Assembly: GCA_012295225.1 (NCBI GenBank)
Contig: WMKK01000005.1
Coordinates: forward strand, 192,958-256,957
Direction of reading: 5' to 3'
Source of the DNA: Ostreococcus mediterraneus
Taxonomy: Eukaryota > Chlorophyta > Mamiellophyceae > Mamiellales > Bathycoccaceae
DNA length: 64,000 nt
Shown: positions 29,738-37,849 of the stretch, piece by piece
How positions within the stretch are numbered: the first letter of the stretch is position 1
Layout of the letters: each line of letters starts with the position of its first letter
Translations under genes and position numbers: made by a program
The notes under the pieces: generated by a model
What the model saw: only the letters and a program-made list of their open reading frames with translations
What the model was told of the DNA's origin: nothing
Database searches by the model: none

Positions 29738-30667
29738 CTAATATCGGTCGGCACGCTTTATCGTTCGACCAAAGCTACTGACGGCGGGCTTGGTGATGAC
29801 CTCGGTCTCCAAGTTTCTTCTACCCTGCGTCGATCCCGCCATTTTTCTTCGCTTGACTGGCTTTCTACGCGTCAACTTTTTATCTTGCTCCTCAACAGCC
29901 TTTACTCCACGCTTCAACTTGGCTTTTAACAATTTTGCGCGATACATCATACTCTCCTCCGTTTGGACAATGGTTCGCTTGGATGGACCTCGACGAACGC
30001 AACGCGAATCTTTACGATATTGTTCCAACTGTTTTACTCCGCGTTCGCCTGCAATTTTACGCACTTGTCGAATAGCATCGTCATCCATATTTCCCGACAG
30101 CTCTTTGGCCCAATCCGGAACCTTTGGGTTGAACCACATATTTTTACAGTTTTTTATCACAGACAACGAGTGCGGTACAACGTGCGCTTTACGTATCTCG
30201 CGAATTGTATCCCTCATGTCTGCCTTGAGGTTGGTATTCACAAAGTGATGCTCGCTCGCATACATGTAAGCGACTGCTGTTTCATGCAGTCCATCGGCGA
30301 ATCGGCGCCATCCATGGAGTGACGTGCGCATGTTCTCCCCAACATTCACAGCCCAAATTCGTTTCAGACGGAGCACGTCCAGCAGCCCGTCAAGTTGTTC
30401 GTCCAAGAATCCATCTTCAAAATTTTGAATATATAACGCCTCGATTTTCGTGTTCTCTTTCAGCGCATCGAGCACTTCATCGATCACACACGGCCTAGCG
30501 TTCGACGGGATATACCGCTTCAGTCGCAAGACCTTGCCTCCGGCGTCACAAGCGAGCGTATTGTCCCGTAAGCGCGCTATGAAGTCCTTAAAAGCACTAG
30601 ATTCCAACACGGCGCTAGAAATTTGACGTTTACTACGAATCATGACGAGATGCGTCGCGCATATCAA
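29738..30667 (-). CDS. Unrecognised protein with leucine-rich-repeat-like N-terminal half and basic tail
   Basis: 309 residues from the ATG at 30665-30667; an ATG at 30643 (MIRSKRQISS) may be the true start. Residues ~60-150 have an LRR-like rhythm (DALKENTKIEALYIQNFEDGFLDEQLDGLLDVLRLKRIWAVNVGEN). Next is a motif I associate with a widespread but uncharacterised protist module: WRRFADGLHETAVAYMYASEHHF, then REIRKAHVVPHSL and NCKNMWFNPK. The C-terminal ~110 residues are strongly basic (RRKPVKRRKMAGS), suggesting nucleic-acid binding or nuclear location. No enzyme motif seen. It is convergent with the MT-A70 gene (58 bp) and its start lies 75 bp after the stop of the prenyltransferase gene on the same strand. 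Confidence 0.75.
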   Translation of the reverse strand: MICATHLVMIRSKRQISSAVLESSAFKDFIARLRDNTLACDAGGKVLRLKRYIPSNARPCVIDEVLDALKENTKIEALYIQNFEDGFLDEQLDGLLDVLRLKRIWAVNVGENMRTSLHGWRRFADGLHETAVAYMYASEHHFVNTNLKADMRDTIREIRKAHVVPHSLSVIKNCKNMWFNPKVPDWAKELSGNMDDDAIRQVRKIAGERGVKQLEQYRKDSRCVRRGPSKRTIVQTEESMMYRAKLLKAKLKRGVKAVEEQDKKLTRRKPVKRRKMAGSTQGRRNLETEVITKPAVSSFGRTIKRADRY

Positions 30668-30742
30668 CTCAGTGTGGAGGAGTGAGGAGAGCGCTGCGTT
30701 TTTTTTTCTACTACAACAAGTCGCGAGGCTAGAAATGGCTAC

Positions 30743-31867
30743 TTAAATCCAAGGCAATAACAGGTATTCGGAATAGAATAACGCCCAGATGTCACGATAG
30801 TATTGTTGAATTGCATCACGAGAAAACTTGGCGTTTTCAAGCTTTTTCGTCTTGACGATGAGGAACAACGCGTAGAGCGCGTGCACGCCAATCATCAAAG
30901 GCTGGTTGAACCACGTCGGATTAGCCACGGACAAGCCGATGGCGAACACGTAGTTGGCCAACAACAAGCCTGAACCAATGAAAGATACTGCTTTGACGCC
31001 CAAACGGGTCGAGAAGGTTTGAATATCGTACTTCAAATCGCCCTCAATGTCGGGCAAATCCTTGGTGATGGCGATGACCGTGGCAAACATGGTGACAAAA
31101 ATGGTGATAAACGTGATCGCCGGACTCCAAACAAAAGGTAATCCGATCGCAGCACGCGTCGCATGGTACACACCAAAGTTAAGCAAGAAACCACGCACGC
31201 AAGCGATGATCATAAACGCCGGCAACGCGTATTGCTTCAAGCGCAACGGCGGCACGGAGTAGATGGTACCGAGGAACAACCCAAAGCAATACAGCTGCGT
31301 GATTAGCGTCCCGAAATTCGTGGCTACGATAGCCGCACCACCAATAGCAGTAAACGCACAGAACGCCCATGCGGCAGCGACGGAAAGCTCACCAGAAGCC
31401 ACCGGCAAGAAAGGCTTGTTCACCTTGTCGATGTCGACATCGTAAATTTGGTTGATGCCGACAATGTACCCGTTACCCATCAACAACGCCACGAGACCCA
31501 ACAACGCTCGCGGCACGAGCGCCAAAGAAATCATTTCCGGGTTCGTCATCAATATCTTGCTCACAATCGCCGTCGTCCCTAACAACGTACCACGAATTGT
31601 GTGCGGGCGAACAAACTTCCAAATCGCCGCCCCGAGCGCAGTCATCTTTCCCGTCTGCGAGTCAATCGCCGCGCCGGGCGTCGCGTGCGTCACCACCCGG
31701 CATCTCGCGTGTGCATCACCACACGCATCATTCATCACTCGACTCACCGTCGTCATCGTTGGCTTCATCGATGGACCCGCGCGTCCCGTCCCGAACACCG
31801 CGGTCGCCCCAGCCACGTGCGTTCGTCCTCGTCGCGTGCGCGTCGCCTCTCCTCTGGTTCGCGCCAT
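30743..31867 (-). CDS. VTE2: Homogentisate phytyl/solanesyl transferase (UbiA prenyltransferase), plastid
   Basis: 374 residues from the ATG at 31865-31867 ([15 protein letters not shown]), whose Arg/Thr-rich first ~70 residues act as a transit peptide; ATGs at 31957 and 31912 are alternatives. Core begins [13 protein letters not shown]. Both UbiA Asp-rich motifs are present: [21 protein letters not shown] (~residue 140) and [25 protein letters not shown] (~residue 260), among ~8 membrane helices, with [11 protein letters not shown] at the end. This matches plant HPT (tocopherol) and HST (plastoquinone-9) enzymes of the inner envelope, which join homogentisate to a prenyl diphosphate. HPT versus HST cannot be decided by eye. 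Confidence 0.88.
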   Translation of the reverse strand: MARTRGEATRTRRGRTHVAGATAVFGTGRAGPSMKPTMTTVSRVMNDACGDAHARCRVVTHATPGAAIDSQTGKMTALGAAIWKFVRPHTIRGTLLGTTAIVSKILMTNPEMISLALVPRALLGLVALLMGNGYIVGINQIYDVDIDKVNKPFLPVASGELSVAAAWAFCAFTAIGGAAIVATNFGTLITQLYCFGLFLGTIYSVPPLRLKQYALPAFMIIACVRGFLLNFGVYHATRAAIGLPFVWSPAITFITIFVTMFATVIAITKDLPDIEGDLKYDIQTFSTRLGVKAVSFIGSGLLLANYVFAIGLSVANPTWFNQPLMIGVHALYALFLIVKTKKLENAKFSRDAIQQYYRDIWALFYSEYLLLPWI

Positions 31868-32259
31868 GCACGGCGCCCCCGTCGTCGTCGTCGCTATCGT
31901 CGTGATAAACATCGCGTTTTTATATCCTTCGCTTGTGTCGTTGGTGGCACGTCCCACACGTCGCGCACTGCCGAACCCACGCGCGCGCGCCCGGACGACG
32001 ACGCCCGGACGACGTCACGCCACGCCATTGGTCAAAGTGTCCACGTGGTACATGAAGAGGGACTCGTGCCTGGGTCGCGATTGGTGAAATCACCAAACCC
32101 TGGTTTTCTTGAAGAAGGAAAAAGATCGTCGCCCATTTCATCGTTCACCGACGAGGTGCGTCGTGGTCGCGGTCGCGGTCGTGTCGTGCGCGGCGCGCCA
32201 GTCGACGACACGAGACGACGCACGGGGGAACACACGAGTGAGGAGAAAAAACGAGCAAT
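31868..32259. promoter_or_regulatory. Divergent promoter between the prenyltransferase and FdC2 genes
   Basis: 392 bp between two plastid-protein genes. Contains a direct repeat of CCCGGACGACG near 31990-32010 that ends in CGACGTCACG (a CRE/bZIP-like ACGT core) and CCACGTGG at 32041-32048, a palindromic G-box. Co-regulation of two chloroplast genes by a G-box is plausible but inferred. Confidence 0.5.
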
Positions 32260-33126
32260 ATGCTTGCAGCGACGACGAGCACGACGACGACGACGACGAC
32301 GAGGCGAGGACGCGTCGGCACACCCTCGAGGGCGCGTATCGTGCGCACGCGCGCGCAGGTGAAGGATAAGGATGGCGAACAAAAGCCGTCGTTCATGCGC
32401 ATCATGGGACAGATTGCCGATAAAGTGGGGTTAGATTTAGGCCCAATCGCGATGTCGTTAGAAGAAAGCAAGACGAGCACGCGCGCGGGTGGAGACGAGG
32501 AGGGTGGCGCCATCATGGAGGAATCGTTCGAGCGTCCACCGAGCATTGCAAAATTAAATACCAATGAGTGGAAAGAAAAGTACGTCAAGGCGGATGGTAC
32601 GGTTGATTTATGGTTGGAAGATGATTACAATGTCGCATCGCGAAAGGCTGGTGGGGTTGATGCGGATACTTTAGTGAACATTGAAAACTACGCGTGGCGC
32701 GGGATGCGAACGGCGGACGTAGACGCGCCAGTTCGCAACATCAAGGTTACCGATCATGAAAGTGGCGAAGTTTTAGAGTTGGACGTACCCGAAGGGAGAT
32801 ATATTTTGTTTGAAGCCGAGCAGCAAGGTTGGGTCCTCCCCAACGCGTGCCGCATGGGTGGGTGCACAAAATGCGCGGTGAAGATTAGCAAGGGCTCAGT
32901 GCAGCAGCCAGAATCTCTCGGCCTTTCAAAGGAGCTCAAAGACAAAGGTTATGCGTTGCTATGCGTTGCCACCGCGACAGAGGATGTTGAGTGCGTGACG
33001 CAAGATGAAGAAGAAGTATACATGATGCAGTTTGGCAAATCTTTTGCGGATATGGCAATGGATAAAAACGCAAAGAATGTCATTCGCGACGACTTTGCCT
33101 TTGAAATCGCAGACATGGATGAGTAA
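32260..33126 (+). CDS. FdC2: Plastid 2Fe-2S ferredoxin-like protein (FdC2 type)
   Basis: 288 residues. Thr-rich start and Arg/Ala-rich stretch form a transit peptide. A middle block (NEWKEKYVKADGTVDLWLEDDYN) is followed by a ferredoxin domain (~residues 165-270). The cluster ligands fit the CX4CX2CX29C pattern exactly: NACRMGGCTKCAVKI and, 29 residues on, YALLCVATA. After it comes the C-terminal extension TQDEEEVYMMQFGKSFADM. That extension and the surrounding GLSKELKDKGYALLCV are typical of FdC2, a chloroplast ferredoxin-like protein needed for chlorophyll synthesis and photosystem function in plants. The electron partner is not known. Convergent with the formin gene (58 bp). Confidence 0.88.
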   Translation: MLAATTSTTTTTTTRRGRVGTPSRARIVRTRAQVKDKDGEQKPSFMRIMGQIADKVGLDLGPIAMSLEESKTSTRAGGDEEGGAIMEESFERPPSIAKLNTNEWKEKYVKADGTVDLWLEDDYNVASRKAGGVDADTLVNIENYAWRGMRTADVDAPVRNIKVTDHESGEVLELDVPEGRYILFEAEQQGWVLPNACRMGGCTKCAVKISKGSVQQPESLGLSKELKDKGYALLCVATATEDVECVTQDEEEVYMMQFGKSFADMAMDKNAKNVIRDDFAFEIADMDE

Positions 33127-33184
33127 TTTGTCGCTCTAGTTGCTAAGCGCGTGTAACTACAAAATGTACTATGTTATCTATCAA

Positions 33185-36100
33185 CTAATTCGTTTCTTCG
33201 TTTTGGGTATCATCGTCCTTTGAAAAGTCAGACTCAAGTTTACGAGGGCTTCCGCCAGAGTTTTTCTTTGCATTGTTGAACAAGAATTTTGTCCTGGGCG
33301 ACAGCCGATTCGGAGACGAGGGTGACTTAGTCGGCGATTTCGGGCTATTACCGCTTCGAATAGGTGAAATCTTCTTCGTCTTTCGCATCAGCTCTGCATG
33401 GACGGCATCGACGGTGTCGAAAGTTCGTGCAGGCGAAGGCGGCTTCAATTTAAGCTTGAATGCCTTGTGTTCCTCGCGCGCCTTTTCCAAGCGCTCTTTC
33501 AATGCTGCCGCGGCTTCCTCAGCCTTAATGGTGTCTCGCAATTTGTCAAATATGTTCAAAAAGTCACTCACGATTCGTAAAACATAGATGGGATTGTCTG
33601 ATTTGAATGGCTCACCATAGAACTCAGTGACATCCTTCACCGCGGACAAAGCGTTCAACGACAGCTCAGATGCGTTTGCGAGATTCTCATCCATTTCTTC
33701 CGAGAACGGTGCCATCTTGGCGTAGAATGACGCATGAACTTCTTCGCTCAACACACCAGCTGCGTGAAGTATCTCATCTTTGACGCTTTTTAATCCACTT
33801 TTCATCTTCTCCAAACTCGCCGACATTGTCTCCGTGGACAAAGCTGCCGCTTTTCTCACCGCACCTAGTTCAGTAGAAAGGTTCTCAATCTCCGCATCCG
33901 TCTTGCGTATTTCTTGGTAGACAAAGTGTAAAAGCGAAGTCTTGCGGTCGACCGCTTTGAAATCTTTGAGACGCAGAAGCATGTCAAGTCTAAAGCCTGA
34001 TGCCGCTCCGCGATACGAGCCAGTGTTCAAATGGTTACCAACGACGAGAATGCCTTGAAGGACTTTGACGAAAAGGTTGCTTTTACGCAAACACGCCGAA
34101 GCGTCCGCGAGTAAAGTGTAATCTTCGTGGACCTTTCTAAGCGTATCTGCTGCCGTGGACTTGTAAAGCAATGAATTGACGCGACCTTCGAGACGGGGGA
34201 TTTGCATGATGTGCATGAAGTACTGCTCGACAGTGGCCAGTTCCTCCTTTGATCCTTTGTAATCAAGGATGATCTTGGTCTCTGCCGACGTCGGAACTGA
34301 CGCTGCGATTACTTCAAGCTGCTCTGATTGCAAGACATCGTCATCCATGGCGATTAGTGCATCCTTGATTTGCGCAAATGGCATTCTTAACCCAGCAAGT
34401 TGGATACTGATGTTCAACGAGCGCTTTTGATCAATCAATGTCACACTCCTCTGCTTTTTTGCCGCAACCTTCGCCTTGGCTTTCGCATCTTCGATGGCAA
34501 ACATATTGTCTAACTGATCAAGATTCAACAACAGATCGCTTTTATTTGCATTTTCCCACACTGTTCCTCCAATGGCGCCACCTTGGAGCTTCTCCCAGTG
34601 TAACATTTTCACCTTCTTTCGCGCCTTTTGGGCCCATGTGTGCGCACTTGCAATTGCCGCGATACCGATAGTACCTGACGGTGGCGGCGGTGGCGGTGGA
34701 ACAACTGCAGTAGATTTGAACCCTGGAGGTGCGGGAGGAGGAGGAGGTGGTGGTGCTACAGCCACGACAGAAGATTTGAAACCCGGCGGCGGAGGCGGTG
34801 GTGGCGGAGGAGGAGGAGCACTCACGGCACCTGGTGGTGGTGGCGGTCGTGGTGGTGGTGGTGGCGGAGGTGGCGCCAAACCAGAAGGCGCGGTTTTGCT
34901 AGACTTGAAACCTGGAGGCGGAGGTGGTGGGGGAGGTGCAGCCGAAACCTTGCCTTTTGCCTTTGATGGAGGAGGCGGAGGAGGCGGAGGAGGCGGAGAG
35001 ACCTTGACATTTCCGCCAGATGGCGGTGGAGGTGGAGGTGGTGGAGGTGGAGGTGGAGGTGGAGGCGGAGGTGGTGCAACTGCTGAACCCTTATTTACCA
35101 CTAATGATGGCGCTGATGGCGGTGGTGATGGCGCTGGTGGCGGCGCTGGCGGCGGAACTTTGGGCATTGGCTTCACCGCTCCCGTCAAATGCTCGAGATT
35201 GAGAAGAGCTTTCGTGTCCTCCAAATCTGAGATTGTGACGAGTGGTTCGTCATGAGAGACACTTGTAGTCTGAAACGCTTCTACTTGAGATGCAGTTATT
35301 TCCTGAATTGGACTGTCGCCAAGCATGGTTTTAGCGAGCTTACTGTCTACCTTGAGAATTGTTCCCGGTGCGTCATCATCGGCTTCAATCTCTTTGAAAA
35401 GCGCGAGAAGTTCTTTGGTGAATTTATTCCGCGAGCCCGCACCATCGCTGAGCCCTTGTACTTTGCTCAACTTTTTCGCTTTCACCAATGCAGCAAATTT
35501 GACCAGTGTCTCAATTTCCTCGTTCACCGAGCTAGAATCGTTTGCAGCATTGTCATCATTCACATCAACTTGCCCTGTGACTTTCACTAGATTCTGCAGC
35601 GCTTCCTTCAGCTCACCGTCGTTGTAAAGCGCTAATAAATAGCGCTCCTGATCAGGTGTCAGAGCTGCGACTGAAGTCGTCACCGGCGTCGCTATAGGTA
35701 GCTCTACGTCCATCAATGGTGACATTGAACCAGTGACTTCGATGCGCGCCTGGCCCGATGGCGTTGACAACGCGTCGTTTAGCGGAGTCATTACTCCATC
35801 TTCCACGCCCGAATCGCTGTAATATTCTTCATCAAAGCTTGATTCTCCTTCATTATCATGATTGTCGTCCTCGAAATCTTCAGCATCAGCGCGTCCATGT
35901 AAATCCGGTTGACGCCGCACGTTGCCANTTATTCTACGAGACCTTACCAACGACGGATTCAGGCCTCTTCTTTCGCCAGACTTGCTCGTAGAATGGAACA
36001 GAGGTATTTTTTTGTGAAGATGTTCATTCGCCGCATGAACAGCCGACGCTAAGACACCAGGAATTTCACTCTTTGATGCTCGTTGTGTAAAAGTTTGTTG

Positions 36101-37399
36101 CGCGGCACCTCGTCGCCGACCGCCGCCGTCTCTAATGCTGGCCTTTGCATCGTCAGAGTGATCGCGAGCGCGACGCGTAATAAGAACAGGGACTTCATCG
36201 TCGCCAGATTCATCGTCGCCGCCGCGTCTGTCCTTATTGCCTTCAATATCAAATTCTTGGACAAACTCGTCGCTTGCATATTCTTCACTCGCTGAAACAC
36301 CAGACTCGCTTGTTCGTTCTTCTTCAACATCTACACTGCGGCCGAAAGGTCCGCGACGCCGTCTATCTTTAACACGCTTACGCAACTTTTTCGCTCTATC
36401 GGCACCACCGTCGTGCTCCTCGGCAGGCTCCCAGTTGAACATTGGTGGAATCGCCGACGGTTGCCAAAAGTCGGTACTATGCTCTTGCAACCATGGCGGA
36501 AGCTTTGATTCGTTCATCAGCACTCGCGAACGTTGCCGATCTGATTTCAGTCGTACTTGACGTAGAATATCAGTTGGATTGAAGGCGGACGTTGAAGTGG
36601 CTAAATGTGCCTCCACTTTTTCTCGTTGTAGCAGTCGGTCTTCATACAAGCCAGTGTATGAAGTCGTTTCACCATCCTCATCGCCTTCTCTAGCAATACT
36701 AAATCCAAGCTTGATCTTCGGCCGTGATTCGACAAACACTATTTGTTTCTCGAGCAAAATCAAATAACGGAATTCTCGCAGTATAGTGCCGGTGATGAGA
36801 ACGGCGTTTTCGTCTCGTTCGCGCGCATCCTTATTTGCGCGACACATTGCCGGAGCAAACATCACGGCGAGTGCATGGAGACAGGTGTCATCTTTAACAC
36901 TTGCTGTACTACTGCGGGCCACTGCAAAGCCATACAATGCGCGATGCAGAACTTCCACGAATGCCTTCAACACATCCATGCGCTCGCGAGGAACGCGTTC
37001 GAGCAGCACTCGAATAATGTACAGCCTCGATTCATAATGCTCCGTCTTGATCCCCGCCACGAACGCTTCATAAAACTTACACGGGATTAAAGAATCATGT
37101 AACGCATCGAGATGTTTCATGAGTACTCCCACCACCATCGCTGGCTTGGTGCGCCGTCCTCGCGTTCCGTGTGGGCTACGCAGCGCCTTCTCCCCCTCTG
37201 CGAGCGCGCGCTCATCGAGTGCGTTCACGGCGTACTTGGTAAATAACTCGTGTCCAAGTTCTAATCCACGCACTTTCAACGACGCCACGCATGTTTCAAT
37301 CACCTTTAAGTGCTTGCCATCGGCGATCATCGTCGACTCCGTGGTGTCCAACATGCGCTGCGCGTTGGCACTCGTCCGAGTCGTGCCGAGGAGCGCCAT
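33185..37399 (-). CDS. Formin with N-terminal RhoGAP-like domain (RhoGAP-FH1-FH2)
   Basis: 1,404 residues. Residues ~30-230 look like a RhoGAP fold (GHELFTKYAVNA, VVGVLMKHLDALHDSLIP, LHALAVMFAPAMCR), but no clear arginine-finger GxxR-G motif is visible. A long acidic linker follows. FH1 at ~750-905 has proline runs up to 19 residues for profilin-actin delivery. FH2 at ~930-1330 has KKVKMLHWEKLQGGAIGGTVWE, QIKDALIAMDDD and GNHLNTGSYRGAASGFRLDMLLRLKDFKAVD. A basic Ser/Pro tail (SPTKSPSSPNRLSPRTK) ends it. Formins nucleate and elongate actin. RhoGAP-bearing formins are known from prasinophytes and some lower land plants. One undetermined base (N at 35928) falls in codon ~491, near the acidic linker. 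Confidence 0.92.
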   Translation of the reverse strand: MALLGTTRTSANAQRMLDTTESTMIADGKHLKVIETCVASLKVRGLELGHELFTKYAVNALDERALAEGEKALRSPHGTRGRRTKPAMVVGVLMKHLDALHDSLIPCKFYEAFVAGIKTEHYESRLYIIRVLLERVPRERMDVLKAFVEVLHRALYGFAVARSSTASVKDDTCLHALAVMFAPAMCRANKDARERDENAVLITGTILREFRYLILLEKQIVFVESRPKIKLGFSIAREGDEDGETTSYTGLYEDRLLQREKVEAHLATSTSAFNPTDILRQVRLKSDRQRSRVLMNESKLPPWLQEHSTDFWQPSAIPPMFNWEPAEEHDGGADRAKKLRKRVKDRRRRGPFGRSVDVEEERTSESGVSASEEYASDEFVQEFDIEGNKDRRGGDDESGDDEVPVLITRRARDHSDDAKASIRDGGGRRRGAAQQTFTQRASKSEIPGVLASAVHAANEHLHKKIPLFHSTSKSGERRGLNPSLVRSRRIXGNVRRQPDLHGRADAEDFEDDNHDNEGESSFDEEYYSDSGVEDGVMTPLNDALSTPSGQARIEVTGSMSPLMDVELPIATPVTTSVAALTPDQERYLLALYNDGELKEALQNLVKVTGQVDVNDDNAANDSSSVNEEIETLVKFAALVKAKKLSKVQGLSDGAGSRNKFTKELLALFKEIEADDDAPGTILKVDSKLAKTMLGDSPIQEITASQVEAFQTTSVSHDEPLVTISDLEDTKALLNLEHLTGAVKPMPKVPPPAPPPAPSPPPSAPSLVVNKGSAVAPPPPPPPPPPPPPPPPPPSGGNVKVSPPPPPPPPPPSKAKGKVSAAPPPPPPPPGFKSSKTAPSGLAPPPPPPPPRPPPPPGAVSAPPPPPPPPPPPGFKSSVVAVAPPPPPPPAPPGFKSTAVVPPPPPPPSGTIGIAAIASAHTWAQKARKKVKMLHWEKLQGGAIGGTVWENANKSDLLLNLDQLDNMFAIEDAKAKAKVAAKKQRSVTLIDQKRSLNISIQLAGLRMPFAQIKDALIAMDDDVLQSEQLEVIAASVPTSAETKIILDYKGSKEELATVEQYFMHIMQIPRLEGRVNSLLYKSTAADTLRKVHEDYTLLADASACLRKSNLFVKVLQGILVVGNHLNTGSYRGAASGFRLDMLLRLKDFKAVDRKTSLLHFVYQEIRKTDAEIENLSTELGAVRKAAALSTETMSASLEKMKSGLKSVKDEILHAAGVLSEEVHASFYAKMAPFSEEMDENLANASELSLNALSAVKDVTEFYGEPFKSDNPIYVLRIVSDFLNIFDKLRDTIKAEEAAAALKERLEKAREEHKAFKLKLKPPSPARTFDTVDAVHAELMRKTKKISPIRSGNSPKSPTKSPSSPNRLSPRTKFLFNNAKKNSGGSPRKLESDFSKDDDTQNEETN
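34681..35155 (-). repeat. Low-complexity polyproline-coding tract (FH1 region)
   Basis: CCN-rich (GGN on the plus strand) sequence coding for repeated proline runs separated by FKSS-type and Gly/Ala linkers. On the plus strand it produces a spurious poly-Gly reading frame. Such tracts are prone to length variation. Confidence 0.9.
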
Positions 37400-37849
37400 G
37401 GTGATGCGTGGTCGTTCTTCACCCCGCGCCCGTCGTCGTCGTCGTGTTCACCGAGTGTGCACGCATAATTCCCACGTCGTTCGTGTATTCGCTCGTCACC
37501 CGTCGTCGTGTGTGGTCGCGTCGTCGTCGTCGTCGTCGTCGTCGAATGTATGTGTCTCGCCCGCCGGTCGTCCTCGAGGGCTGTCGCTGATGGTTTAAAA
37601 ACCAGTCTGCCGGTGCACAGTTCCGGCCCTGCGACTGTGCGAAGCGAGCAACGAGCGGTGCGGTGGGTACGCCGCCGTCACACCCGTGCACGCACACGCG
37701 TGCGAGCGAGGGTACGAAACGTAAGAGAAACAAACAAATCACCCGTGCGTGCGCTGGGCCGACGACGAGGGAGGCGCAACACGCGACGCCACGCGCGCGA
37801 GGACGCGGTCGAGCGGTCGAGCTTTGTAGCGTGGTGACCAACGAACAAG
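37400..37849. promoter_or_regulatory. Divergent promoter between formin and LRR-patatin genes
   Basis: 450 bp with GTC-repeat tracts (about 37429-37445 and 37516-37541) and a 14-bp palindrome TGGTTTAAAAACCA at 37591-37604. CA/CG-rich sequence follows. No gene seen. Confidence 0.5.

Noticed and set aside
34572-35255. Poly-glycine plus-strand frame of 227 codons
   Set aside because: It is the antisense shadow of the polyproline FH1 region of the formin.
37508-37837. Frames in both directions in the formin/patatin spacer
   Set aside because: Composition is Arg/His/Val simple-repeat driven and no motif is present; treated as promoter DNA.
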